64,000 nucleotides of DNA from Aplectana chamaeleonis (GCA_029168955.1 JAPDOI010000010.1:1151501-1215500); one strand, 5' to 3'; shown: positions 44,705 to 56,630, numbered from the stretch's first letter. The notes: a model not told the origin generated them from the letters alone. Numbers and translations are program-made.

Positions 44705-45405
44705 ATGTCAGCAAATAAAGTGCCCTGTCCTGTAGTTATGGGGAATCCCGACGACCGTACACTGGAGAGAGTTAGAGAGAGGGAGAGTGAAATGGAAGCC
44801 AGAGGGTCGAGGGAAAAAGATGACAGGTGCGTGGGGAAATCTGAAATACATACTCTAGAGCGAAAACGTTTACTTAGGTTTTGCGTGCTCATCGGTCGTC
44901 CTCTTTCTCCCACAAGGACTCGGGACACCAAGTGGTGTTGTTGTGGGTCCTGCAAAACGTTTTCTTGCGTCCATGAAAACGTTTGCTGCCGTGATGTGTT
45001 GAGGGCAGATATAGGCCGGAGTGGACGACAGCAGCAGAATGTAGTCGACGGTCTCTGCGAGAAACTGCGCGAGTCTAGTGGGCAGTGCGTAGTTCAACAC
45101 CCTTGCTTTCACAAAGTGGTGTTGGACAAAGACGTGAGTGTGTCGAGCCCTTTTCTCAGCAACTTTTGCCTTTCCTATCATATTCTATTCTGTGACTTCA
45201 GGTTCTTTCGATTTGGGTGAAAAATAGGCGATTTGAGCCAAAGAAAAAGAGTGGTAGAAGAGTGGAGGATATGCAAAAGCAAGTTAAAAAAATATCATAT
45301 TTTGCTTGTTGGCGGATGCCCCTGGAAGTGGTTGACTGCATGCCTTTAGAGTTTATCGGTACTATGCCTATCGATCCTTCGTACTATGGGCGTATGGTCA
45401 CCTAG
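44705..45405 (+). CDS. P2X7-intracellular-domain-like (P2X7C) protein, two exons
   Basis: Exon 1 44705-45133, intron 45134-45201 (GTGAGT...TTCAG, 68 bp), exon 2 45202-45405. Splicing is phase 0 and gives ~210 residues. The core shows WCCCGSC, then VCCRDV, then CVVQHPCFHKVVLDKDVLS, the Cys/His spacing of the zinc-binding domain first seen in the P2X7 receptor tail and common in transposon-associated proteins of invertebrates. The N-terminal ~60 residues are charged (RVRERESEMEARGSREK). The C-terminus (KKISYFACW) takes the place of the usual YRFVAYR segment. No membrane segments, so it is not a receptor. The start is the first ATG in frame; upstream exons are possible. It lies convergent to the transposase gene, 250 bp away. 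Confidence 0.6.
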
Positions 45406-45639
45406 GGATTGGCGCGAGGTTCGAAATACCTTCTTGCGTCAGAAGAGCGATCATGGAGGCCTATCCATCGCAAGAGGGATATGTAGGATTTCGGGTACTC
45501 TAAAAATTCTGTTGCTGCTACTGTGAGCTACGATATTTGCATTCAGTTAAATTTTAGGAAGCTCCACGCGACGGTGACGAATGGCGTCAAATACCATTCT
45601 AGATATTGTTCGAGCGAGTAAAGTGGTACATTAAAACTG

Positions 45640-45645
45640 TTTATT
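45640..45645 (-). terminator. Poly(A) signal AATAAA of the transposase gene
   Basis: On the minus strand AATAAA lies 13 bp past the TAG stop of the THAP/DDE gene (stop at 45658-45660). Such short 3' untranslated regions are usual for nematode genes and transposons. It supports the chosen 3' end. Confidence 0.55.
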
Positions 45646-45657
45646 GAGAGGAGTATC

Positions 45658-48600
45658 CTAGAGTTCAACCTCATAGTCCTCCTCGGCATACATAATCTCT
45701 AACACGTCGGGAGGCAGGCCCTCGGTGGTGGTCTCACCCTCCAAGCTGAGGTAACGGCACCTCAGCACCTCACGCAGAATGGCCTTCCTCCAGAGGTGGT
45801 CCGGCTGTGTTTTGACCACTTGTCGAGATTTCCTGGCGAAGTATTTGCGTTGAACTTCGGACACGCGCGCTATACGCCTTTCGCCACTGAACTCAGCCAT
45901 CCTCAGCGTGTTAATGTGCATGGAGCTCATCATGACATATAGCGGATATGTTGTGATAGGACTGAAGTAGTAACATTAATTATTGTTATTTGTGTTCTGT
46001 TTTAAACTCACTAGAATATCTCCTTAGGACAGTAAATCCTATCCAACGCGTTTTTCGTCTCACAAATAGACGTGCCGTCGAATGGGCTGACCTTCGCCAA
46101 ATCCATTTGGAACTTCGCGTCGAGCACGATCTCACGAAATCGCTGGTATGCTTGGGAGTTCGCCTCCAAGTACTCGCGATCTCTTTCCTCTAGCACGTCA
46201 TGGCTGCAGCAGTTGTACGGCCCGGTCTCCACGCACTGCAAATTACGATACGCCAAATATCTTAGCTAGTTGAAAGAAGCATATGAACCTTCTGCCATTC
46301 GTGCACATTTTTGACGTGCATCAGGCACGTATTGAAGATCGGTGCCACTGGAATGCCATTGGGCGCACCAGCGTCGATCGCGTGCCATAGATGTGTTTTG
46401 GCACTTTCAATCCAAGATGATATCCTAACGCAGTCGCGCTCCTTGGCGGCCTGCAATGTCATGATACTTTCAAAAACATGTGAAGCTCTTTTGTGCGCCC
46501 ACCATTCTTAGTTGGTTTCCTAGCCACTTCACCATGTGCCACTTGTCGTAGCAGTGTCGGAATGGTCCCAATTCGGCTTGCATTTGCCTCATTAGTGGTC
46601 CGAAGTGCCGACCTCGATCGGTTGTCAAGGTTTGCACCGAGAGGCCGGAATCACTCAACCAACGCAGAAGCCTGCGTGTACCCTCTACTTCCATTCTCGT
46701 GCTTATCCCTTCTGAAGTCAATAGATTCTAGACAAATGATGTCGTTCCACTAAATCAGTAATTTATTTAATTAGTTGTACATCACCTGTCTCCGAGCGGT
46801 GTAGTACTTCAGAGTGAATTACGAGCCCTGTTTTGGCCTCGGCGAGAACAACTTTGCCTATTAGTGCAGAAAAACCCCTACTATCGTAGGCTCCGTCTGC
46901 GGCTAGATGGAGCCCCTCTCCTTCCTGAATCCAATAAAAAGTTTGCTATATTCTCCCGTCGACGAGGACGGTAATATTGAATATTTGTGTACCTCATACT
47001 TTGCGTGTATCATTTCTAGAACCAGGTTTTGATGAGACTTGTAGACCTTCTCTATGCACGGTTTAGTCCAGGAGAAAATCTTCCAGTAGAATGTCTTGGA
47101 GAAAACAGCCAAGTTGAGTGTTTTCGACCAGTTCGCAAGCTCCTAAATTGACTCACTCACTATCACTAAAGCGCCTTTCATACTCCTCAATGCATAGCGC
47201 GGCACACGTGGACGTGGCGTTGGAGTATGAATGGCCTGACGACATGCCCGCTCGGGCCGCGCTGGCGTTGAGGAGTGCGATTAGCGTCTAAACTTTATAC
47301 CCTTGTTTCAAGCTAGTCCTTTTACCGAAGCGCAGGAAGTTGACTCACTCTCCCTTGTGCGGTCGCGGTGGGCGGGCTCGATCGAAACAAAATCAAGCTA
47401 CTAGCGTAGAACTTACACTGTACCGAAGGCCCGTAGTGACTGCTGCTACAGCGGCCTCAACATTACCCTTGAACATTCTTTCCGTCGAGTGCTGCGTGGC
47501 GCGTTCTTGACTTTCCCACCTGCGCACTGCGTTACTTCTGCTGGTGGAACAGTGTGTACAGGAATATTTTACTACCGCAGCTGTTCCCACAGCAGTGAGG
47601 TTTGTCTCGATAATCTTCTCCCCACACTCCGGGCAGTACTTGAACAGCTTCATCAGCATTTCTCCTTTTACAAGGAAGTACTTGTCAGCAGTGGTCACAT
47701 CAACGTGCCCCAGTGGAACGCGGAAACAGGACGTTGAAGTCGATGCTACGCTCTCAGGCACGTATTCGGAAACTGACTGCAAAGCAAACACATATACAGG
47801 CTTCTTTCTTTACAGTGGTTTTGATAACTTAACGATTTGTTGCGGAGTATCGTCAGTGTACTCCTCCTCCTCTTCATCCTCCTCAATCTCTCCAAACCCG
47901 TTCGCATCAAAGTTTTGCACTTCTTCCTCTTCAACTTCTTGAAAACCATTAACATCCATGTTTTCCACTTCAACTCTCATCGTACCCCTATCACCTGCCG
48001 CAGCTGGGTCGAGATCGCCCATTCTCTGAACGCAGATTTATGCAAACCTGAGACTTCAAAATGTTCCATTTGTCAAGCAATTTTCATAGTTCTCAGCGAG
48101 TGCGGTAGGCGTTTCTCCACTCTATTTCGGAGAGTAAATGGCACTCCAAAGTAAAGAGTACTCAACCATGAGCATAGCCAACAGCCTCCCTTTCATGGTC
48201 ATCTCGCTACGTCGTGGTGGCCCCACGTTTCAATGTTTCATAGTTTCTAGGCACAACGCGCGCGCTGATACGCTTCCTACGTGAGGACTATGAAAAATGC
48301 CGATTATGGGTAAACCTGTTGAGTATCACTGGACCAGAGCGCTGTAGAGTGATATTGTTTGAAAACATCGTTTAAAAATTTCCATACATCTTTTGATGTT
48401 ATGACAAACGAAGCCTAAAAAATCGTGTGCAGCCAAAGAAAATACGTGCAGTTGTAGCATAATCAGTTCAAAACCGTACGTCTACATTTCTGGCCGATAC
48501 GTCCAAGAATTCAACCAAATGTTCTGGAATGTCGTCCGTGACCACGCATGCCCCGCCATGAATGAAGGTGGGATAGTTGCCAACTAGGGCCATCTCAGCG

Positions 48601-49268
48601 CAGATGTAGTGTCCCTAATCATAGCAATCAAATTCCACCTATCCTCATTTCTTACAATGGAGATGCACCTACTGAACCAACTGTTTGATATGCTCAATCA
48701 GTTCGTCTAGCAGAATTAGTCCTAGAAGGGAAGTATACAAAGCGTGGGTCGCGTCTGCGGAAACGAATTCTACTGTTAGTATCTCTTGGGTACGACTTTA
48801 GGATTTTTTGGAACCTTGGGATCGTGTTAACCCTGGGTTTGTGGATTTGGGTTGGGTTCATCACCAGGTTTTGCGTGTCTGTGCACGCGCTAATTTTAAC
48901 CCAAATCGACAAACCAAGGGTTCACGCAATATTGCATGTGGCCTCAGTTCTAATATAAGTGCCAGAGAGATACTGAAAATATAATTTATTTTCGCGGATG
49001 CGACCTACGCTCCGTTCTTTTCCCTTCTTAGTCAGTTTAATGGATGAAAATTCAAACTCAAACTACTCACTGCATCAGCGAAGTGCTTATGGCACATGCG
49101 CTGCGTTCTCTTGCCAAACTTCTCGAAGGCCTCCTTCACAGTGAGGCCTCGAAGAGACCCAAATCCACTCAGGCAAGCTAGCAGTATTACATTGGTCTTG
49201 CTGTTCTTCGAAAACTGTCGCAAGTCCTCCGAAACGCGAGTACAAATAACACACTTTCTCTTGACCAT
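45658..49268 (-). CDS. THAP-like zinc finger fused to a Mutator-like DDE transposase
   Basis: Exons, 5' to 3': 49268-49071, 48614-48486, 48025-47834, 47776-47417, 47287-~47161, 47142-46993, 46924-46786, 46711-46503, 46450-46289, 46235-46012, 45961-45658. Exon 1 has KCVIC...CHKHF, a C2CH finger. Exon 2 has HYICAEMA and HGGACVVTDDIPEHL. Exon 3 is acidic. Exon 4 has CPECGEKI...CTHCS. The DDE core has DGAYDSRGFSA (first Asp) and LTTDRGRHFG (second Asp), then YDKWHMVKWLG. The C-terminal half has HLWHAIDAG, VKNVHEW, AYQRFREIVLD and IYCPKEIF, in the family's usual order. All junctions keep phase except exons 5-6, where only an 18-nt gap and a +1 shift are visible. A MITE lies in intron 1. Joining exons 1-2 to the rest rests on phase and context. 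Confidence 0.7.
48725..49027. mobile_element. 303-bp MITE in intron 1 of the transposase gene
   Basis: The left end is GAAGGGAAGTATACAAAGCG then TGGGTCGC. The right end, inverted, is GAAGGGAAAAGAACGGAGCG then TAGGTCGC. Inner shared blocks are CTGCGGAAACGAAT/CCGCGAAAATAAAT and AGTATCTCT. Flanks CTA and TTA suggest a 3-bp TTA-type duplication with one change. The terminus resembles that of the DDE element at 60873 (AAGTATAAGAAGCGTAGGTC), so the two are probably related. Confidence 0.65.
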
Positions 49269-49316
49269 TTTCGTAATCAACTGATGAGGAAATATACTCT
49301 CTGAATTGTTTGTCAA

Positions 49317-51371
49317 AAATTATCTATAATGTGGACAAAATGCTGAAGAACAAATTAAGACAATCGCGGGCTTGAGGTGTTTGATTTCTGAACTCGGTGT
49401 ATGTTCCATCCTGTCCAGCATCGATTCCATCTGGTGATCCACCTTCGAATGTCTTCACCACACAACGTTATCACAACGCTGATACACAGGTCGAAAAAGT
49501 TGCCTGCCCGCACGTCAGCATAGAGGAACTGTTCTACTCCCCAAAATCATAGCGGAGAAGTAGCCTGGAATGTGTGCTGAATGCTCATTGGCTGCTGAGC
49601 TCTAATTCGATGGTATTTTCCCAATCTTCGGAGGTTGGTAGTTAGTTACAGTACACAAAACATTTTTTTATAACAGTATTCTGGAGTGTTCTCAAGGAGT
49701 TAAGAAGGACCTTCATCAGAATTCCAGCAAATTCGAAGTTCCCATAAATTGCATTTCTTTTTTCACTACTCAAAATAAAAAAGAGCACTTCTAAGACGAA
49801 ACTTTATTTCAAACAACTGAAGCAGAACATTAAGAAAAGGAAACTGTGCTACCAATCATTGTCGTATCCACAAGACCATAAATGTGGAAGTTCGGGCTTG
49901 TTTCCTTCCATAATGACCTGTATAAAAATATTTTCACTTAAAATATTGATGATCCAGAAAAGAGGCTGTTTCGCCCTTCCATCCGTAGACAGCCAAAATA
50001 AAAAAATGGGCTCATCAGTACGGACTAATTGAAATGGATAGAGATCACTCACACCTCTCATTCAGTCAAAAGTTGTAACTCTTCCCCAAACACCTGAAAT
50101 TCTCCAAATCTGTTACTTTTGGACCAGATGGAGACTACAGTAGTTGGGCAGCGAGTACGTGAGGTGGGTTGGAGTCGACCTAACCAAATACTCTGTTTTC
50201 CGGAATGAAAAGTATCCCCAAGCTCCATTTAAAATGAAATATATGGATGTAATGCGATTCTCTGGGCCAAATTCCGGTCCGCATTTGCGGACTACGGCTA
50301 TTGCACAACGCGACACGTGTTATTCGTGTTGGGACCAATCGCTCCCGGCAGGGTTCACCCTTCTCCTTGCACGATTATCACGTTTCGAATGATGCAGTAG
50401 CCGTACTCCGCAGTTGCGGACCGGAATTCGCATCAGAGAACGATAGTAGAACAGGAATTGGATTTTCTCCCTCCGTAGCCGAGAAATGGTTCTCTGAAGA
50501 GAGTTATGGACCCGTAATCCTACCAGTAAGTAAATAGCGTCGGCTGCGTGGCTGCAGACTTTGTCACATAGCTTACGGCGATTCCCCTATTTTCTGACCA
50601 GCCTGGCTATTCACCATCAGCGTGGTTAGCAAACGGTTGATTATAGTGCTATGTTTCATCGCAATTGTAAGGCCTAGAGCATACTTCCCGCGACGAGATA
50701 TAATGTTGGTCATGTATATTGACCGAAAATCGATATTACTTATATGCACTATCGCGGTCGCGCGTCGCAGGAAGTATGCACTAGAACTAAAGAAGTATGA
50801 CTCGAGAGCGATAAACAATGCGACACGAGCCGCATAATATCGAAAAAAAGATCCGCGAAACAAAAAGATTTTTTCAATGTTATGAGACTCTTGTTCACTG
50901 TTTCAACTCTTGTTATGAATGAAATCACAAAAGGACGATTTCATTCATACAATTTTCACACCTTAGTAGACAGACACCTTTTTTACGGCAAAAAAGTATC
51001 TTAGGTAAAGTACCGTCGACACCCCCTTACAGCTGAACAACATGAAGCTAAACCAAACTTAACCTATAATCCTATCACCCTGCTAATTTATGAATCCGCC
51101 AAAAACGTATCATCCTATCACCCTGCTAAGTTATGAATCCGCCAAATTAAACTATTTTCGACATTTCGGGTTTAACACTACGTCTCCTGGCCGAAATTTA
51201 CCTGGGCGGTAAGTCAAACGCAAAAAAATAGTGGTTGCCGTAATATATATGACAAAGTACGCAGCCATGCAGCCGGTGCTATTTAAATTACGCGCAGGAT
51301 TACGGTAGCCCTGCGCCCACTTTGATGGGTACGAGCGTGTTTTTACAAAATCGATAATTCTAAAAACGCAC
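49317..51371. other. No gene; contains MITE family B copy 3
   Basis: No gene recognised apart from the MITE at 50252-50446. Inverted segments near 50680-50790 (ACTTCCCGCGACGAGATATA against TATCGCGGTCGCGCGTCGCAG) are weak. The remaining short frames have no family resemblance. ATCCTATCACCCTGCTAA occurs twice (51069 and 51110). Confidence 0.4.
50252..50446. mobile_element. MITE family B, copy 3 (195 bp)
   Basis: The diverged left tip is followed by TTCTCTGGGCCAAATTCCGG; the right tip is TCAGAGAACGATAG. TA borders both ends (50250-50251 and 50447-50448). Arms share CGCATTTGCGGACTACGGCT and its complement, with CGACACGTG inside. Confidence 0.7.
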
Positions 51372-52013
<642 letters not shown>

Positions 52014-52095
52014 GGTCAAAATTGGGCCTGGTTGGGAGAAAGATGTCACATGTGCACCTAGCACCTTCAAAATAAGGCTTTTGGACAGAAGTATG

Positions 52096-52288
52096 GGTGC
52101 TATCGCAGCGGGGGGAGCGCACTGTGGTTTTGCACATGGCCACGCCCATTTTTTCGTGCAGCAACGACTCCTAATTTGGATGGGGAGGAAAACCCTGGGT
52201 AGGTGCTCAAATTGAGTGCGACAAGGTAAAAAAAGGGCGTGGCCAAGAGCATCGTGCCATAGCGCCCCCCCCCCGCTGCGATAGCATC
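52096..52288. mobile_element. 194-bp-type MITE, copy 2 (perfect 8-bp TSD GAAGTATG)
   Basis: The ends are GGTGCTATCGCAGCGGGGGG and, inverted, GATGCTATCGCAGCGGGGGG. Flanks are GAAGTATG on both sides (52088-52095 and 52289-52296). Length 193 bp. It matches the copy at 4549-4742 in reverse orientation (GGGTAGGTGCTCAAATT, GGGCGTGG). It sits just 5' of the S-adenosylhomocysteinase fragment. Confidence 0.8.
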
Positions 52289-52569
52289 GAAGTATGTCGC
52301 CATTGCACCTGGAAAACGTCCCACAGGGTTCTGGTAGATCGAAATCGGATCGTGTTCAGGAAACCTTACTTTAAAATCGGGCATGCTTCTAGCGATATCT
52401 TACGGGGCTTTCGACTAAAGGGATGCGATCTCTGTTGTACAAAACCTTGCCTACGCAAATATTACATCAGCATAGGGACCTGTTTGTGAAGCATACGAAA
52501 GCGTTGAATACAGTTGATCAAAATGTGGTCCGGTTTGAAGAACCCGCAAACACGTCGCACATGCTTTTA

Positions 52570-52920
52570 GCGAATCCACTTTGAAACTTCAGCACAAGAT
52601 GATGCAACCGCCGCACCCAGGGTAAAGCGGGACGTTGTGTAACTTTCCGAAATCGGAGCGACCCCCCTCCCGGCCATCAAATTTTTTTTTCCAATAATCC
52701 AAAATTTTTGAGATCCCAGAGGTGTGAATTTTGGGCATTCTCTTGTGAGAAATGCTGAAATTTTTGGGTAGTGGAGAGCGATTTCTATCTTTTTCACTTC
52801 CAGAAATCTTCATTTTTGGTCGGAATTTTTTGCGATCTCCTTAGCCTCCAATTTCGGACCAAGAAATTTGCGACCCCCCGTTGAAGAATTTCACAACACC
52901 GCTTGACTCCGAAGAAAGTC
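52570..52920. repeat. Diverged GGGGGGTCGCTCC repeat, minus orientation
   Basis: It contains CGGAGCGACCCCCCTCCCGG, CCAAAATTTTTGAGATCCC and GCGACCCCCCGTTGAAGAAT, then ACACCGCTTGACTC. The plus-oriented relatives are at 54340-55060 and 43955-44040. Non-coding. Confidence 0.5.
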
Positions 52921-52987
52921 CCATTACAGACGTTACAAATCTCTTACTTTTGGCAATCATTCTCAAATATCGGCACTGCATCACCAA

Positions 52988-53190
52988 CTGTGCCTATCTG
53001 GGCCAAATTCCGGTCCGCAATTGCGTCTCGACACGCTTTGCGGCCGCACGCTCCCAAGTCAGAAGAGCTTCCAGCGCCGCAGCCGCCGATCTGCTGACTC
53101 TAGGTGGGCTTTGGAAACTGGAAACTAAGAAAAATTGCAGAAAATTGTATAAAAAAGCCACATCGAGTCGGCCTTGGCGCTGGAAATACT
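52988..53190. mobile_element. MITE family A, copy 3, truncated
   Basis: It starts CTGTGCCTATCTGGGCCAAA and continues through the left arm and GCCACATCGAGTCGGCCTTG loop region. It then stops before the right terminus, which is absent. It probably lies in an intron or downstream part of the carboxylesterase-like gene fragment. Confidence 0.7.
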
Positions 53191-53277
53191 CTTCAAAATA
53201 ATCGATTTTCGGTGGGCTCGGATATAGTTTTCAATCAAAATCACCCTCACAGTCAAAAAGAAAAAGACAACACCCAC

Positions 53278-53710
53278 CTCAGTTCCATCCTGAGCATTCA
53301 TTCCGAACAGCAAAGGTACAGCGGCAGGTATAGCCGATAATTCAGTCGCAGCATCATTCAGAATCCACAGGGGATTTCCAGAAATGTTCACACCATCCAC
53401 AGCAAGGAGGAACATATATCGATTAAGCCTGAAACGCAGAGAAGTAATGGATTGGCTAAATCCTGGAACGAGACGTCGGAATTCTCAAAACCGTGATTAC
53501 GCAACGCACGCTCGCCGCGCGTCGCATTCCTGCAGAACCAAATATTTTTTTGTCAGATCAACCTTTTTTGCGGAATGTCACGATTGCGACTACAAAATGT
53601 AAGATACTACTTTCTGTGAAAGCGGCTTCTTACATTTGGAACATATCGACGTATGGCTCTTTCGAGACATATACTTTCAGAAGAGCGGCTTTCAATTCTG
53701 GCTCGTTATC
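53278..53710 (-). pseudogene. Carboxylesterase-family gene fragment, two exons
   Basis: Exons 53710-53634 and 53428-53278 are joined in phase by a 205-bp intron (GTAAGA...TTTCAG). The first exon follows TTCAG and the second ends at GTGGGT. The 76 residues include LAVDGVNISGNPLWIL and AAVPLLFGMNAQDGTE, which fit the P-VDG-...-P-LLIG-N-DEG stretch following the catalytic Ser in carboxylesterases, cholinesterases and neuroligins. Catalytic residues fall outside what I can see. No further exons were found within 1 kb, and a truncated MITE follows, so it is either a fragment or a gene continuing unrecognised. It is on the same strand as the S-adenosylhomocysteinase fragment. Confidence 0.5.
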
Positions 53711-55192
53711 CTGAACAGGAACAACTAAATCACAGGATGAACATGAATCCGATTTAAGCCATGTTTTGACTGCATCGCTGCTGTTTTTCATCACAGCGAT
53801 TTTGCCCCCGCTGCTGCAGCGATTTAGCCGTACATTGCAGCTGCGGGCCGTAACTCAACGGTTTGGTCAAAAGGACCTAGAAATGAAGTAGAAAAAACAA
53901 AGCCGCTTATGTACAGTGAGAAATAGAAAAAAATCGCTGGTTGGAAAAAGTGGTGTAGAACGGCCATGGTTTCCAAATGGCATTTGCGACCTTGGTTTCG
54001 ACTTCTGAAAGGCGGCGCTCTGGCAAAAGTAGCACCTACTCATTGGTTATTAATACCTACATTACCTGGATTTTTCTCGGGCACCAAGTGGTGAAAACAT
54101 ATTGAGGTGAGAGCACTCAACAAAAAATTTGTGAAAAAAGTTGTGCCAGACTGCTTCCTACCAGAAAACAGAAGTAAGGTCGCAAAGGGCATTTGAAAAA
54201 AATGTCCTCTTCACACCACTTTTTCCGACGGGCTATTTTTCCTATTTTTCGCTCGAAACGGACGGCTTTGCTTTTTTTACTTCATTATTGAGTCTATTTA
54301 ACCGAAATGCTGAGCCACGGCTTGTAGAAGCAATGGTGATAACACTAAAAGGCCAGGGTCAAGCGGGGTTGTGCAATTTCTCAGAAGGGGGGGTCGCAAT
54401 GTTTTGGCCCGCAACAGGGTCAAGCGGTGTAGCGGAAGTTCGTGACGGGGGGGGGCGTGGGTTCACAAAAATTTGAACCCGAAAATGAAGGTTAGAGAAG
54501 GATCGCAAAAACCAGTCCAAAAATGAACGTTTGGTGAGTATATCCCAGAATTTTCTATATTTTTTTATCAAAGGGAAGGATCGTAGAATTGCTAAGGTTT
54601 TAGACGCTTGAGTACGGCTACTGAACCAATTTTTGGTGCCTGAGAACCAATTTTTGGTGCCTGACAGTTTCGTTAATCGAATATAAACTGCCCAAAAATC
54701 GCGGCATTCAGGTTGACGGCAAAATTTTGGATTTTGGAAAAATTCTGATGATGGGGGGTCGCTCCGATTTCCAAAAATTACCCAACGCCGAGCTTGACAC
54801 TGGCTCGAAATTGAAGGTGAGGGAGAATCGAAAAAATTTGGACCAAAAATGATAATTTCTGGGAGTGAAAAGATAGAAACCACTTTACACTACCACAATT
54901 TTCGCCTTTTTTTCAAAAAAAGTGCTGAAAAATTACACTTTGGGGGGATCGCAACAACTCTGAATTTTCGGAAAAAAATCTGATGGACGGGAGAGGGGTT
55001 GCTCTGATTTCGTGAAATAACACAAGCCCCGATTGACTCTGTAGAAGGTACCCAGAAACCTTTCTTCGCCATTTGGACATTTGCAATTTTGACGAACGAG
55101 CCTTCAGGTCGCCAAGCATATGCGGATGATATCACCAGTCTATGCAGAGCCCGTAACATAAATGCAGCCGCCAGTAAGATCAATGACTATTT
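53711..55192. repeat. No gene; GGGGGGTCGCTCC-type repeats at 54340-55060
   Basis: From 54340 to 55060, diverged copies of a repeat recur: AAGCGGGGTTGTGCAATTTC, GGGGGGTCGCTCCGATTTCC, GAGAGGGGTTGCTCTGATTT, with GACTC and GAAGGTGAG blocks at irregular 190-240-bp spacing. CCAATTTTTGGTGCCTGA is directly duplicated at 54629 and 54648. Minus frames (174 codons at 54359-54883) are translated repeat. No gene supported in 53711-54340. Confidence 0.5.
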
Positions 55193-55359
55193 GATGATGT
55201 TCCGTGAAGACACCTCTAGTCGCCGTCGCGCGGCGTGGCTGGGATGTCGCGATGCGATGATGCGCGCTTCTCGCAGTACACATCCACCGCTAGTCGCATC
55301 GTGATGAGGCCCTAGCCGCGCCGCGCGACGGCGACTAGAGGTGTCTTTACGTAACATAC
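55193..55359. mobile_element. GC-rich hairpin element (~167 bp)
   Basis: AAGACACCTCTAGTCGCCGT then CGCGCGGCG pairs perfectly with its complement at 55318-55348. Pairing extends outward imperfectly (GATGTTCCGTG and CGTAACATAC). The loop contains CATCGTGATGAGG and GTCGCGATGCGATGATG. Non-coding. Confidence 0.6.
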
Positions 55360-55641
55360 TACTTTGATGAAGTTGAAATGTTTCTGCGATCGCAAAATAT
55401 GTTTTACAGCCTATATGTTTCTACTACAAGGATTGGGAAATTGAAAAAAAATTCTCACTTTCAGGAATTTCGCTCATTCCGCAGCTGAATCACCGAGGGA
55501 ATTTCGTGGATATTTGCGTCCATGTTTGTTGAAAATACCAGCAAAACTTTTGAACTTTTTCGCGTGAAAGTGAAGTTTTGTTTCAATCTTTTACTACGAG
55601 CAACAACGTGTATCGTGAATCCCTGCATGATGAGAAGCTTA

Positions 55642-55841
55642 ACTGTGGTTCTGTGTGCCGAATTCCCATCCGCGTTTGCGAACTACGGCTATTGCATCAT
55701 GCGACACGTGTTAATCGTGCTGGGACCTCTTGGTTCCGGCACGATTCACCCTTCTCCCAAAACGATTACCACGTGTCATGATGATGATGCCACGGCCGTA
55801 GTCCGCAATTGCGGATCGGAATTTGGCCCAGAGAATGACAT
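55642..55841. mobile_element. MITE family B, copy 4 (~200 bp)
   Basis: The left end is CTGTGGTTCTGTGTGCCGAA; the right end is CGGAATTTGGCCCAGAGAAT then GACA. TA flanks the left end, and TTA follows the right. Arms contain TTTGCGAACTACGGCTATTG and its complement. A short ATG-ATG-ATG run lies in the right arm. Confidence 0.65.
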
Positions 55842-56630
55842 TACTTGACAAATAAGTTCTACGACCACTGGTGGAAACCGTCACATCTGCTAGGCACCAT
55901 AACTCGAATAAATGAAATAAAGAAAAAGAACTATCTAGTGTAAAAAAAGGAAGCGGCCACAAAATGAGCTAAGGAACTCACATTGAAAAAAAAACGAAGA
56001 AGTCCAGCGAAAATCTTCCTTCAAACCACGCACTGGTGCGGACACCGGCCGAAAAGTTTGTACTGACTTACCCTCCTGAGAAAACTTTCGTTAGAAAACC
56101 CAAATTTCGTTTCGGTAAAGCAGAAAACAAATTCTGCCGGATGAAGATTTAGGAGGAAAACAGAAGAATGGAAATGGAGCCTGATCTTAACTAAAGACTA
56201 TGAAAGAATGAGGCTCTATTACAAAAAAAAACACGTCATGAAACTGTAAATATCGCTAAATACACCAAGCGAATAAGAAAGAAGAGAGGGAAGTTGAAAC
56301 AGGAAATAGGAAATGAAATGCAAAGTGAAATAATAGAAAACGAGCATATGCACAAAACTGTTAAAAAACATAATTCCATTGCAGCAGCATGCGGCGCAAA
56401 ACTCGTCCACGGGGCATGGCTTGAGAGAAACTCGTCCACTTCCAAAATCTCTGCTTGTGAAATATCGCTCGATTTTGACCGTTTTCGCTCGTTTTTTCGC
56501 AATTTCTTTCTTCCTATTCTTATAAGCACCCACCATAGGCCAATTTTATGCAAAAAACCCAAAGTCGAAATTTATCGCGAACCCTGCCTTTAACGGGTCG
56601 AAAACGTCATTTCTTGTTACTTGCACGCTT
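55842..56630. other. No gene; solo TTAAAGGCA end
   Basis: No gene recognised. A right-type end (AAATTTATCGCGAACCCTGC then CTTTAA) is at 56570-56594. Its left partner is not visible; the left-type end with the same spelling (AAAGGCAGGGTTCGCG) at 39915 is too far away to be assigned. Confidence 0.4.

Noticed and set aside
54359..54883. 174-codon minus frame
   Set aside because: It covers diverged GGGGGGTCGCTCC repeats including a direct duplication (FSGTKNW twice); best explained as translated repeat.
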